From Sciurus carolinensis (taxonomy: Eukaryota; Chordata; Mammalia; Rodentia; Sciuridae), in NCBI RefSeq assembly GCF_902686445.1, contig NW_025920107.1:372001-436000 (forward strand): DNA of 64,000 nucleotides. The letters are read 5' to 3'. This document shows, piece by piece, positions 45,785 to 62,759 of this stretch. Position 1 is the first letter of the stretch. Each line of letters starts with the position of its first letter. The translations under genes and the position numbers were made by a program. The notes below the pieces were generated by a model, which was not told where the DNA came from, made no database searches, and saw only the letters and a list, made by a program, of their open reading frames with translations.

Positions 45785-47430
45785 ACTCTGTAACATAGTA
45801 CAATACTCTTAACAGTTGTTTAACCATAATTGTATAAACCCCAATTTTTAAGACTAATTGTTTTAAAGAATAAAACTTAATAGACACAAAATTAAGAGTA
45901 AATTAGTGTTTCTTAGAAATCCTTATTATTTTACCATGTCATTTTACCATATAGATTAAACTTTGGCTTATATCAGAACATTAGTATTTCACCTTAGGAA
46001 AAACCTTAAATAGCTTTAGTTGTCTCACATACACACAACCAACTTAGTTACACACAGACTTGTTGAAACTTGCCCTTTACTTACACACAGACTTTCTTAG
46101 CACTTACTTAGACCCTCATGTATTCCATCACACAGGCACTTTCTTACCCAGAAACATTTTCTTTTCCTTTTTATTAAATATATTTCCAAACCCAGAACCT
46201 TTTATTTTCTCTTTCCTATCTGTTGGCCCCTTTTTGTCCACATTCTGAAACAACTCTTATGAAATTTTTGAATTTAGACAAATTACTCCGATTTAACAAG
46301 ATAAAATACTTTGTGGTTTATAGTACTCTAACTGAAACACAGTGAAAGGGGAGATGGTAACTCTAAATCCAAATCTAAGAGCTCCTTGGAGCTTTGCAGA
46401 ACTGGAGGGGGAGCAGGGGGAAGTGGTAAGGGAGCAGATGGAGCACTCACCCTCCGAGTTGAGGTTTTATCTGTTAGAACATAACTCTTAATAACCTTGT
46501 TTTTAGTAAAGACACAAAGCAATTTTAAACCCTTTTTAATTTACCAACCTATGAAAACACCAATAATGTTTAAGTATGTTACCCCATGTAATTTAAGGAG
46601 TTAAAAGTACTTGATGTTATTTAACAATGAGCATTTTAACTTTGCAAATTAATCAGATGTCACCAACAAACACATTTGAGTAATCCCATACATGTTAACT
46701 CTAATTCACTTATTCTGTAAAAACCAAGATATCAGACAAGTGTCCTGAACAGTATTTGCTGTCTCTTTCCTGTTGAAGAAAAGTCCTAGAAACAATTGAT
46801 ATTAGACATTGTTTAACATCAACATTCCATTAGTTTGACCACCTAGAGACTTGCGAGTTATTTCTAAAGACACTTTACTTTTATTAGTTTACCCAATTTA
46901 AGTTGAACCCTTTTAAATCATGTGAATAAAAGTATTTGGATCCATTTTTAAATTTTAATTTTAGGAGTGCTCAGTTTTGATACAGACAAAACATGACATT
47001 AGCACAATATATAAATAATACAAAATCAAAGGCCTTGAAACTTTATAGGTAAATCTCCATTGCAATGTAACAGATGTTCAAAAACTCTAGTTAAATAAAA
47101 ATAGAACTGATCAAAAAGAAAAAAATCATTAACCTAGGTATGCAGGATCAAAATTATGAGCTCAAAAATACAGCATTAGAGAAAAAGAAAACAAAACAAG
47201 AATCCTAGAGAATGAGTTAGTTCTGTGTAGCAGCCCAGGAGTTTAAAACGGACAATTTTTTTTTCTCATCTTCAGGTTACCCCCCTTTCCCACTGAGACT
47301 GCTGTAGTTTACATTCCAATACAGACTTTAGCAAGGCCAGGCAGGGGGGAGAAAGACCTAGGTCTTTTTAACCCTTTTTCTTCATGGTTGAGAAATCAGG
47401 TTAGGTTTGAATGCAGAAAATCACAAAACA
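45785..47430 (-). repeat. Non-coding block shared with provirus A
   Basis: The reverse complement matches 27,470-28,935. The best-matching parts are 46,730-47,085 and 45,785-46,015. B is somewhat longer, with extra bases near 47,140-47,350. Relative to B's own LTRs it lies about 1.3-2.9 kb from the 5' end, in the same sense as in A. Confidence 0.85.
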
Positions 47431-47689
47431 TTATTTCTTACTACTTTTGAGGAATAGAGCTGCTGAGCTCTCTGCCTAGGGGAATTGGAGTAAACAAATC
47501 TCTCAGGAACAAGGAGAAGGACTGTAAAGTACCCTGCAATGAGTATCCCTAAGCCTAAGATCGAGTTAACACAATGAAGAATTTAATAGAAGACAAGAGT
47601 AAAGACCATATAGTACAATAAACAAACAGACAGGCACGTAGTGCGCTAAATCAAAAATTGGCTAGCTGGTACTTTGTCAACAAAAACAA

Positions 47690-48010
47690 ACAATTTCTGA
47701 TTATATCAAAGAGTTGCCCAGACACAACACAATGGCCAAATGGGACAAAGAGTTAACCAGATGCGACAAGTCGCCCTAATGCAGCACAGAAGCTGTCCAG
47801 ATGTGAGAGTCACCTAAATGCGACAGAGTCGCCCAGATGCAGCGCAAAAGCTGCCCAGATGCAGCATGGAAGCTTCCCAAATGTGACAGAATCACCAGAT
47901 GCGACAAGTCGCCCGAATGCAGCACAGAAGCTACTCAGATGCAGCACAGAAGATGCCCAGATGTGACAGAGTCACCAGATGCTACAAGGTCACCTGATGG
48001 ATCGAGGGGA
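47690..48010 (-). repeat. Short tandem repeats in provirus B leader
   Basis: A degenerate array of roughly 20-22-bp units built on GCCCAGATGCAGCACAGAAG and CCAGATGYGACAGAGTC (plus-strand reading), with about a dozen units. It occupies the leader region of the element, similar in position to the tandem repeats in provirus A but unrelated in sequence. Confidence 0.75.
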
Positions 48011-48112
48011 CGTCTCCTGAGACCCTGCTGGGGTACTATAGCATGTCCGCCAGGACTATGCCAGCCCAGAACCAGAACCTGCAGGCAATCCAGACCAGAA
48101 AACACATGGCAA

Positions 48113-48128
48113 TGCCTTACTCACCGGC
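48113..48128 (-). promoter_or_regulatory. Candidate splice donor of provirus B
   Basis: On the minus strand CAGCCG|GTGAGTAAGG lies about 55 bases past the primer site, a good donor match at the usual retroviral position. Use is inferred. Confidence 0.45.
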
Positions 48129-48179
48129 TGAAGGTGTCACTTATGACTCTATGATCAGGTGTCTAGGTGGGCTTGGGGC

Positions 48180-48197
48180 ATCCCGGGCGAGCCCCCA
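48180..48197 (-). other. Primer-binding site, tRNA-Pro type
   Basis: On the minus strand TGGGGGCTCGCCCGGGAT lies two bases inside the 5' LTR. It matches the tRNA-Pro primer site known from murine gammaretroviruses at 17 of 18 positions. Confidence 0.87.
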
Positions 48198-48199
48198 TA

Positions 48200-48698
48200 T
48201 GTTGTGCCCAAAGGCTCGAGACCCTGCAAAGACCACCAGAGACCATGATCAATGCAAGCAGCAAAGAGTCATTTATTAGCAAGCTCGAGCCTGGTCCTCT
48301 GTGTCCTTAACCGGTGACACTAAGAGAGGCCCCAAGCCCTCGTTAGCAGGGTTTTTATAATGAAAGGCAAGCAGTTTTACAGTGTTCTTTTAATTGGTTA
48401 ACATTTGAACAGCTAAACATTAGTCCTCCTCTGGTTGGGTCCGGTCAATCTATTTGATTCCCATTGGGTCCTGCCAGAAGTGAACGGTCCTAGTGGAAGA
48501 AGGGAGGAGGGAAGTGGTGAACTATGCAGGAGATGAGTCAGGGCTAAGCCCCGCTCCCGTCCTTGACAGATAAGGTCTCCAGGCAACTGCACATTCCTCA
48601 GACAAATATCTCTTAACAACCTTGGTAAGCACAGGGGCCCAGCAGTCCTGTTTGTCCTTGAGACAGTTAGCAGCACAGATACCACCCTGCTCTCAACA
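48200..48698 (-). repeat. Provirus B 5' LTR (499 bp)
   Basis: Same ends and signals as the 3' LTR: TATA at 48,353-48,359 and AATAAA at 48,272-48,277, both on the minus strand. It has a single copy of the 29-bp U3 unit. Roughly 98% identical to the other LTR by eye, ignoring the 29-bp difference. Confidence 0.93.
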
Positions 48699-49855
48699 GA
48701 TTCTTATCCAAAGGTTGAACCTTTGGCACAAGGAACATAGCCTTGTATAATTTTGTTAATTTCCTTTACATACTAGTTCTCTGTCTCCTGTAGGAAGTAA
48801 CTGACATTCCTTGTTGAGCATTCTATTTCTGTCTAAGACTAGCAGCAATATCCCAACTAAGATATGGAAGGATCACATTGACACTAATAATGCCATCTTA
48901 TCTTCTTCTTTACTATGAGAAAATCTCTACCCAAAAAAAGTTAGATATGCAGATATGCATTACATAGGTCAGATAGTTACACCTTGAATACCCCTGGGAA
49001 ATATAATTTCATGAATGGATGTTTGATTTTTGCTTCTCTTCATTGTTTTTATAAGAGAACATTTTTCTGGTCTTCTATCTTTAGGCTTCTTTTTAAGAAA
49101 TGGAAAGAGAAAACAAAGACAGAATTGGGTTGAGGCAGGTCAGCTCAAACACTAACCCAGCCTATTGCTGGAGTCACCCTGACTTAGTGAAGAACAGGTG
49201 GGGAATCAGTATCTGTTAATTTCTCACTCAGAAGGCAAACCTTCCTGGGAAACCTGGACACATGGTTGGATTAACTACCAATGAATTTAGAAGCTAAAAC
49301 ATCCAGGTACCCACATTATTAAATTGAAATGAGCTCAACACATTTTATTATTCTAAATCATCTATATATAATCAATTACTTTTTTGTTTTCTATTTACTC
49401 AACATTTAAAATATCCCTAGGCGAGAGGTTACTGATTGAAACATTTTATTTGACCCAACCATCCTGTCTCTGAGCCCATGTGAAAATACTTTCCAGAGGC
49501 CATGCACCTTTGAATTCTCTTGACTGTGGCCTCCAAAGCCTGCATTCAACACCTGTTTTTAGGTGGTGGGGGGTGGGGGTGTTGTGTTATTTACTTTGGC
49601 CCCAAATTCCAGGGCTCAGGGAATCTTCTTGCCTTTGGTACTGAGGGTACACTCAGAAGAGAAATGAAGAACAGGGTACAAATGTAACAAACGAGCAGCA
49701 TGATTATGGCAAAGCAAAGATTGCAAAGTAACAGACTCTTACCAAGAGCAGAGTAGTCAACAGAAAAATTACTGATTTGTTCTCTTCAGAGACTTCTTCC
49801 TCTACCACCTCCCCCTCCACACTCCCCATATTATTACTCGCTGATACCACCAAGC
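48699..49855. other. Unassigned intergenic sequence
   Basis: Mixed-composition DNA without a supported gene. It contains a short G-rich run near 49,565-49,580. Nothing else recognised. Confidence 0.5.
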
Positions 49856-49860
49856 CCATG

Positions 49861-50258
49861 TGTTCTAGTCAGCTTGTTTGCTTTTGTGACTAAATAATCT
49901 GAGCAGCACAATTATAGAGGAGGAAAGGCTTATTTGAGAGCCCATGGCTCCATAGAAGGCCAGCTCCATTCCTCAGGGCCCACAGTGAGGCTGAACATCA
50001 TGATGGAGGAGTGTGGCAGAGGGAAGCAGCTTGCATCATCAGGGAGCAGAGAGAGACTCTACTCTCCAGGTACAAATTATATACCCCATAGCCATGCCCC
50101 AATTCCCACATGATCCACCCACCCCTTACCACATCCCATGAGGGATGAATTCACTGTTTGCATTAAGACTCTCACAACCCAATCATTTCTCCTCTGAACC
50201 TTCCTGCATTGTCTCAAATGTGAGCTTTTGGGGGACACCTCACATCCAAACCATATCA
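49861..50258 (-). mobile_element. Solo LTR of the MaLR (ERVL-MaLR) type
   Basis: 398 bp. The minus strand starts TGATATGGTTTGGATGTGAG and ends GACTAGAACA, the characteristic start of MST/THE1/ORR1-style LTRs. A TATATAA and an AATAAA (within CAAATAAGCC-type context) lie inside. The pentamer CCATG flanks both sides exactly (49,856-49,860 and 50,259-50,263), the 5-bp duplication expected for this class. Confidence 0.88.
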
Positions 50259-50263
50259 CCATG

Positions 50264-52316
50264 CATCTTGGTCTTTCTTTTGGAATCCCCCTTCATATGC
50301 ACAAGCACTTCTGTCAGCTAGGCAGTTAACTTCTTGGTGAACTATCTTTACTCTTGCTGTCTGGACTTGAACCTGCCCCTGCCTTCCTCCTTCATCATCC
50401 TGCCCTGGCTGCACATGCAGTTCTAAATCTCCCTCATGTCCATGCTTAAGTCAGCAAATGCCCAGAGATGGCCTTGCACCCTGATTCACTACCATGGGCC
50501 TGGCAAGGAACATCCAGGAGGATGCCAAGGCACACTTATCACTGCACCACAGCCTCCAGCTCACAACTGCCTTGTTAGCCCTGCCAACTGTGTCTTACCC
50601 ATGGGCCTGGAGAGGTGTGGCTCCCTTTCTCTCTTTAAGGTTTGGATTCTGAAGACATTGTTCAGGGAATTCTGAGGAACAAGAGAAAAAGACTTCAAAA
50701 TGCCGGAGGCAGGGAACACCAAGAGGCCTGCTGTTGCACCTCAGAGGAACCATTCCTGCCCATCATGGTTTCTCCACAGTTGTGGGAGCCAATCAGATCC
50801 TTTGGACTGAATCCCAATAGCAGGGTGGCCAAGAGCACAAAGGGTGAACACAGAGAAATAAAACATGTGCAGCCTGCAGAGGAGGCCTGATGTAATGGAG
50901 GGGTGCAGAGAGGCAGGAATGTGACCCTGGATTTTTCTCTTGAGGTCCAGATATTTTCATCTGTAAAGAGGCATCATGAGGCTTAGTTTTCCATGTCTCA
51001 GAACTTCCTGGACATTCTTTACTCAGGAAAAATGAATTCTATTCCCAAATAGTCTTTTGGTAACAGAGTAATCAAAAGCAATTTCATTTTCATAACCTAG
51101 CCCTGCTCCTGGGATTTCAAAGTTGTCAATCTGAGAGAGGAGCAACTGTGGACATGTGAAGGGATTGCAGAGGTCTGACACAGCACCTAGTGAAGGGTCC
51201 CTGAATTGTTCAGAATAGAAAGGTCCCAAAGTGAGGTGTCATGGAGTGGGCTGCAGAGAAGCCATCTGGGAAGACTGCAGGGGAGGGGATTCTTGGGGAG
51301 AGAAGTGAGCATCCTGCACATCCACATCTGCATGGTGAAAGAACTTGAGCACCTGGCTCAAGACAAGTTTTTCTTTTTAAACTTCTCTCTGACATGTACT
51401 TCTAGCAAACAGAACTTGTGCATTCTTTATAGCTCCTCAGTCTGTGTCCTCCAAAACCTGAGGCCCTGTCTTCCAGGGTCACTCAGGAAGACTCCTGAGT
51501 CTGTGCTAGTGAGGGCATGTGTGGTGTGCTTGCATGTGTTGTCTGTCTTTGCTTAGTTGTTGAAAGGAAGAGGAATACTAGCATTTGCAGTTAAATTATG
51601 ACTATGCTCTATGAGCACCATAGAGTCAGCAGAAAGCAAATTGGCCCTGCTCTTGTGGATCCTGTCTTCAAGCAGGAAGACAGAAAATCAGCTTTGAATA
51701 GCCAACTGGTGAATCTGATGGTGATGCATCCCAAGAAGAGAACACTGGATAAGAAGATGGCAGAGATGGAGGTGAAATGTATGGATATGGAGGTGAAAAA
51801 TAAGAATATTTTCTGGATGCTTCCCTTCATAACCTATCAGGGACTTCATCTTAACATGTGTGAGACTCCATAAGGGAATGTGGGAATGTAGCCTGCCCCA
51901 GGGGGAGGCCCAGCATAGCAAGGGATGTATCTTGTGATTCGAGGAGCATTCAAATGTTCTTCTAATTCTAAGGAGGAAAGTTGGGCCCAGAGGACAAGCA
52001 GCTCACCCAGGATGTCCCAACTGGTCCCATGAGCTGGAGTTTCAGCCCTGCTTGTGCTGGGACCTCTGTTTTCTCAACTGCACTCAACCCGGGCCTCATT
52101 ACATTTATTCCTCTGTCAGATGCACCTAATGTTTAAATGATTACCTGTGTATTACACTCACCTGGGCTGCATTGTTAGGAATTTAGGGAGAACATATCAG
52201 GCATTTAAGCACTATGGTGAATTTTTAAATAGGAGAGAATATAATGAGCACAGGATGGAGAAGAGAAGAGGGGGACTTCTCAGCCTCTGTGTCTCCATCT
52301 GTATCTGTGTCTTTGT
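50264..52316. other. Unassigned intergenic sequence
   Basis: No recognisable gene. Open frames of 60-116 codons at 50,642-50,890, 51,206-51,556 and 51,598-51,873 have no known domain, and composition gives no clear coding signal. The last has a Lys/Met-rich stretch only. Confidence 0.45.
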
Positions 52317-55430
<3,114 letters not shown>

Positions 55431-55439
55431 GCCTATGAC

Positions 55440-56230
55440 AATATTACTTAGATGATGCCAATTATTTTCTGATCATCAGAGAATAATGTTAGAAATCAAA
55501 AGTGGAAAAGATGTTCAAATATCCACACATATGTGGCAATTGATTGAATAGTCTTGAACATAATCCTTTTCCAGAATTGAAAAATGAAATTAAAAGACCT
55601 TTGTACTTTTCAAAGTTATCTTGAGACTCCATGTAATTATCCCTCAAACTCCCAATGATATTTTTTACAAAGACTGAAAAAATTATTCTAGAAATTTTAT
55701 GGAATATCAAAATTTTATGGATATATCAAAAATATTCAAAATAAAAACAAAATTGGGAGAATGTTGTTTCATGATTTGAGAACAATAAAAACTACAAATT
55801 TTAATTGGTAATAGCGACATCAATTAAGACTGACAGTGAATTCTGAGTGTAATAAGGCCTTGCATATACAACAAATTAAGACATTTGAACACAAAATTTT
55901 ATTACAGCATTAATCAACAGAGCTACTATGAGGAAGCAAACCAAATATCACTTGAAATGAGTGAATGGAGCAATTTGGAATATAGAAATCACAGAATATT
56001 TTTCAATTTAAAAAGTAATAAATTTTTGCAAAATCTATAATCAGGATAAATCTTCAGTACATTATGTTAACAGAAATATGTCACTACCACAAAGAAAAAC
56101 ATGGGAGATCTCTACATATATAAGACAACTAAAAACAAAGAAAAAAGCAAACATTCAAAAAACCTTCTGAACAGAAATGAGAATGCCATTAATGATAGGA
56201 GAAGACAGAAATAAGCACTTGTTTACATGG
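55440..56230 (+). mobile_element. Old LINE-1 ORF2 3' fragment
   Basis: Decayed L1. The stretch 55,620-55,790 follows L1 ORF2 order (AAAATTATTCTAGAAATTTTATGGAA, then CAAAATTGGGAGAATG). The stretch 55,895-56,130 follows the ORF2 C-terminal part. Numerous indels and stops indicate age. Confidence 0.6.
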
Positions 56231-56479
56231 AAACATATTTATTGATTTTTTTGAGGTGTAAGCATTCTATAGATAAATTTTGTAACAATCTGAATTAATA
56301 TTGCTGAACAGTATGCACAATATAGTGGGAGAGCAAGTATTGTTTTGTAGTTTTGATCACAATTAAAATTTCAAACAACATATACAAATAAAAAGAATTT
56401 TAAAATGTTTGAAAGGTACCTTTAAAATACTATGGTCTCCATCCTATAAATGAGAACAAATTCATGAATTACATATAAA
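56231..56479. other. Unassigned AT-rich sequence
   Basis: Between the old L1 and the SINE. No feature seen. Confidence 0.4.
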
Positions 56480-56650
56480 GGTCATGCATATCATCCAGAA
56501 TTACTATTATAATTCTGAGGCACAGAGGTAATAATTTCAATGCCATCCTCACTAACTTTGTGAGAACCTGTCTCCAAATATAAATAGAAAAGAGCTGGGG
56601 ATATAGCCCATTATTAGAGTACCCTTGGATCCTATCCCTATTACATTCAC
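56480..56650 (+). repeat. Degenerate B1-ID-type SINE
   Basis: A B1-like left half (CTCACTAACTTTGTGAGAACCTGTCTC near 56,550) is followed by an ID-like right half (GAGCTGGGGATATAGCCC near 56,594). The layout resembles the dimeric SINEs of squirrel-family rodents. Many substitutions. Confidence 0.6.
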
Positions 56651-59087
<2,437 letters not shown>

Positions 59088-60178
59088 ATGAAAAAACAAG
59101 GGAAGAAAATGTTCCAAACAGACATGGATTCTACATTCAGAGAACCCAGTGACAGCATGGTAGAAGAAATGTCAGAAAAGGATTTCAGAATATATATAAT
59201 TAAAATGAATTATAAACAAAGGATGTAATAAAAAAAAGAGCAAATGCAGGCAACGGAATGATCACTCCAATAAGCAGTTGAAAGAGCTACTGTAGGAAGG
59301 AAAAGGTCATTTCAACAAAGACATAGAGATTCTCAAAAAAAAAAATGGAAATCCTTGAAATGAAGGAAACAATAAACTAAATAAAAATTCAATGGAAAGC
59401 ATCACAAACAGACTAGGTCACTTGGAAGAAAAAACCTCAGATAATAAAGACAATATATTTAATCTTGAAAATAAAGTTGACCAGAGAAGATGGAAAGAAA
59501 TCATGAACAAAACCTCCAAGAACTCTGTGACATCATGAAAAGACCAAATTTAAGAATTATTGGGACTGAGGAAGGCACAGACATACAAACCAAAGGAATG
59601 AACAACCTATTCAATGACTTCATATTAAAAAATTCTCCAAACCTGATGAATGAAATGGAAAATCAAATGCAAAAGGGTTACAGAACACCAAATGTACAAA
59701 ATTACAACAGATCCACACCAAGGTATATTATAATGAATATGCCTCATATATAAAATAAAGATAGGATTTTGAAGGCTACAAGAGAAAAGCATCAGATTAC
59801 ATATGGGGAAAACCAATATGTATATCAGCAGATTTCTCAGCCCAGATTCTAATAGTTAGAAGGGCCTGGAACAACATGTGTCAAGCTCTAAAAGAAAGTG
59901 GTTGCCAACAAAGAATCTTATACCCCAAAAAGTAACCTTCAGATTTGAAGATGAAATAAAATCCTTCCATGATAAACAAAAGTTAAAAAAATTTACAAAT
60001 AGAAAACACGTGCTACAGAACATTCATTTTATTCCATGTGGAGGAAATGGAAAACAGCAATGTAAATCAGCAAAGGGAGGAACTACCCTAAAGCAAAGAC
60101 CAATCAAAGGAGATACCAACTCAAGTTAAAAACCAAAAACAAACCCAAATGACTGGGAATACATATCATATCTCAATA
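59088..60178 (+). pseudogene. L1/HAL1-like ORF1 remnant with a stub of ORF2
   Basis: The ATG at 59,088 opens an L1-type ORF1 that stops after 46 codons (TAA at 59,226). Downstream sequence is still clearly ORF1 in order: a coiled-coil-like region, then an RNA-binding-like region around 59,490-59,760 (KRPNLRIIGTEEGTDIQ), then the C-terminal part to a TAA at 60,127. Twenty bases later an ATG (60,149) begins an ORF2-like start (MTGNTYHIS-type) that is lost after about 10 codons. ORF1 would be the RNA-binding chaperone of the L1 particle. Multiple stops make it inactive. Confidence 0.75.
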
Positions 60179-60362
60179 AATTAGTAAACCATAAAATGAC
60201 TAGGAATTTATTAGCAAATCATCCATCTCAATAGTTTGAAACAAATAAATTTTATAAAAGAGTAAAGAAAATTCTAAGCAAAAGAGTAAAATTAGAAGAT
60301 ATTGAAAATAAACATAACAAAGAATCACCAAAGTCAATGATGGTGCTTTTAAAAAGCAAATG
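60179..60362 (+). mobile_element. Probable L1 ORF2 debris
   Basis: A/T-rich. The part at about 60,285-60,360 resembles an internal ORF2 stretch that is not contiguous with the ORF2 start just upstream, so the element appears internally deleted. Confidence 0.4.
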
Positions 60363-60363
60363 A

Positions 60364-60505
60364 GCCAGGTGTAGTGCAGTAAGCATGTATTCCAAAAAAC
60401 TCAGGAGGATTAGGCAGGAGGATCAAGAGTTCAAAGACAGCCTCAGTAACTTAGTGAATCACTTAGTTTCTCAGAGAGACCCTGGTAAATTCAATAATTC
60501 AATAA
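60364..60505 (+). repeat. B1-type SINE
   Basis: A degenerate B1 left half: GCCAGGTGTAGTGCAGTAAG, then CTCAGGAGGATTAGGCAGGAG, GATCAAGAGTTCAAAGACAG and GAGAGACCCTGG, in the right order. The ID half is not obvious. Confidence 0.7.
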
Positions 60506-61084
60506 GTAAAAATTATATCAATTATATACTGTTATTGCATACAAAAGTATATATATATATAATTATGTCTCATTTGAAGTGAATATATTCTGTGAAATTT
60601 ATTGTAAGATGATTCTGCTATTTTCCAAGTGCCTGAGTATAATTACAAGTATCTAGTTGGGACAGATTATTACATGGTGATGCCCTTTGATATATCCATT
60701 CCACTGTTTTACATGAAGTCTACCACTGACCAAAACACCATCATGCCACAATAGACTGATGTTATAAAGTTAAAACAATCAGTGTAGATGACATGATAAA
60801 ATTAATACATGGTGGAACTCAAGAAAAAAACTCTTAATAAGTCTTTTGCTATTTAGACAATTTCAAATCATAGAGTTTGTAGTGTAGGAAAGAGGAAAAA
60901 TGGCATTCTTTCCAAAGAAAAATGCTAGGATATAGGGATATTTGTAAGATAGTAAAAATGCTACTGTATGCTGTACTCATACTACATAACCCATTTTCAC
61001 ATAGTAAATATAAATATAAGAATTATGAAAAGTGAACTATAAAAGAAAATATAAAGCTGCCAGAAGTTGACATAAAAAGTGAGA
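60506..61084. other. Unassigned AT-rich sequence
   Basis: Contains a short (AT)n run near 60,549. No gene or nameable repeat seen. Confidence 0.4.
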
Positions 61085-61265
61085 TAGGATTCATATGGTG
61101 GTACACAACTGAAATATCCAGTACTCTAGAGACTAAGGCAGAAGGATCATAAGTCTATGACCAAACCAAGAAACTTATCAAAATGTGTCTGAAAATAAAA
61201 TTTAAAGACAAGCTGAAGATAAAGCTCAGTAATAGAACACCAGTTTCAATCCCCAATACCAATAA
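61085..61265 (+). repeat. Degenerate B1-ID-type SINE dimer
   Basis: The B1-like half (TGGTGGTACACAACTGAAAT, ACTAAGGCAGAAGGATCATAAG) is followed by an ID-like half (AAGATAAAGCTCAGTAATAG ... TTTCAATCCCCAATACC). Confidence 0.68.
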
Positions 61266-61329
61266 GGGAAAAAGAACAACAAAAGAGTTAATTATTTTCA
61301 AATTACACAAAATAATATTTTAAATTCAT

Positions 61330-62400
61330 AAATTATATAATATTAAAATAAAAATTTCATTCATCAAATGATTCCATGAAATGGTACAAGGACAAATGAC
61401 CTAATTACCTCATATATAATCAAACACTTATAAGAAGAAAACTACAGACTGCAAAAAGAAAAGCAGGCAAGAGACTGGAATATTCACTTTAAATAGGCCA
61501 TATATAAGTGTTCCATAATCACGAAAAACTAAAAATCTTTAGAAACTAGGTAATGTAAAATAAAATCACATCATATACACAAAGTTAAATAGTATTGATG
61601 AACATGTGGAAGAAAGACATTCTCACAAAGGGAAGATATAGTTTAAACTGCTATTATCCATGTGCAGAATTTTTTTTAATCAAACCTACATGATACACCA
61701 CCACCAGAAACAGAGGCTGAAATTACAACACCTGGACATATGAAAACATAAATGTATTCCTCCTGAGTTGAAACCCAGGTGCATGGATAAAGGGGATGTA
61801 TATTTAGGAAGAAATAAATAATAAGCTGCTAAAAATAATGGTTCTAGAAGTTAGACACTTTTTTTTTGTTATATTCAGTTTGACAAATACTAAAAAACAC
61901 CATGTATATTTTATAAAGTTGTCACATAAATGTATTTCATATGTAAGACTATTTAAAAATGTGCAGAATGAGAAAATAAATATACACAGAAGTACATCCA
62001 AGAACCAATTGCTCAACTTATGTATAGATGGTAAAACTATCATAAGGAAGATCATTACTCCAAGTCAACTGTAATAATACCTCAATGAAATTAAAGAAGG
62101 GAACAATGCAAAAGCATCCAAAATTCTCCAGGAAGTTTTTACATATATATAATTAGCCATGAACTCTCAGAAATATAAAAGCAAAGTACTAGCTATCATT
62201 ACCTGATACTAATGTATGTTATAAAATTATAATATTGTAGTAATATAAAGACTAAGAAATCACAATAGAGAAAATTAGATAGGTAAATCCATATGTATCT
62301 AAATATTGTTTTTATTGTTAAGTGCAATAAAAAGGCCCATATAAATACAATCATATTAAGAAAATTATTTAATGTGAATGAATAATACAATCCAACCAAA
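61330..62400 (+). mobile_element. Decayed LINE-1 ORF2 fragments
   Basis: Pieces at about 61,440-61,660 (CAGGCAAGAGACTGGAATATTCAC...) and about 62,060-62,340 follow L1 ORF2 in plus orientation with heavy decay. Boundaries are approximate. Confidence 0.45.
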
Positions 62401-62414
62401 AGATAGATATTAGA

Positions 62415-62490
62415 ACTAGAGGCTCAGACCAATGATTGGGATTGTGTGAAGAATGTGTGCAACACTGGAATTGTACCCCAGCACCACCCA
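62415..62490 (+). repeat. Possible decayed ID SINE
   Basis: GGCTCAGACCAATGATTGGG ... GGAATTGTACCCCAGCACCACC has the layout of an ID element (A-box-like start, B-box-like end), but with many changes. Confidence 0.4.
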
Positions 62491-62658
62491 CCAGAAAGAA
62501 GACATTAAGAGGAATGATTATAAAAATATAGCAAAATATGAATCTCCTGACTCTAGATCCACTCACAGATATGCCAAGTCAATGTTTACTCCTGTTTTGA
62601 ATCTGTCTTAAACTTATAAATTAATTAGAGTCATATAAAGCAAAAAAATCTACCATCA

Positions 62659-62747
62659 GGGCTGGGGAGGTAGCTCAGCTGGTAGAGTGCTTGCCTCGGA
62701 AGTACAAGGCCCTGAGTTCGATCCTCAGTACCACAAAAAAAAAAAAA
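62659..62747 (+). repeat. Young ID-type SINE (tRNA-derived)
   Basis: GGGCTGGGGAGGTAGCTCAG starts the element. The A box (TAGCTCAGCTGG, 62,671-62,682) and B box (GAGTTCGATCC, 62,714-62,724) of the RNA polymerase III promoter are well kept, and an A tail follows. AATCTACCATCAG flanks both ends exactly (ending 62,659 and 62,759), so it is a recent insertion. The body resembles tRNA-Ala-derived ID elements of rodents, and the CCTCAGTACCAC end is typical of squirrels. Confidence 0.92.
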
Positions 62748-62759
62748 ATCTACCATCAG

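Larger units (their letters stand above)
41248..48698 (-). mobile_element. Provirus B: defective gammaretrovirus-like (class I) ERV, VL30-like
   Basis: A 7.45-kb provirus in minus orientation. LTRs bound it, GATT flanks both sides (41,244-41,247 and 48,699-48,702), and a tRNA-Pro-type primer site and a polypurine tract sit in the expected places. A 4-bp duplication and the env remnant indicate class I. Most of the interior has no gag or pol that I can recognise; it is long AT-rich non-coding sequence, as in VL30-type passenger elements. A LINE-1 3' end has inserted at about 42,662-43,293. Confidence 0.9.

Noticed and set aside
51598..51873. 91-codon Lys/Met-rich open frame
   Set aside because: Composition is compatible with chance. 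No homologous family is recognised and no regulatory context is visible.
62659..62747. Functional tRNA gene
   Set aside because: The A and B boxes look tRNA-like, but the A tail and flanking target duplication identify a SINE.
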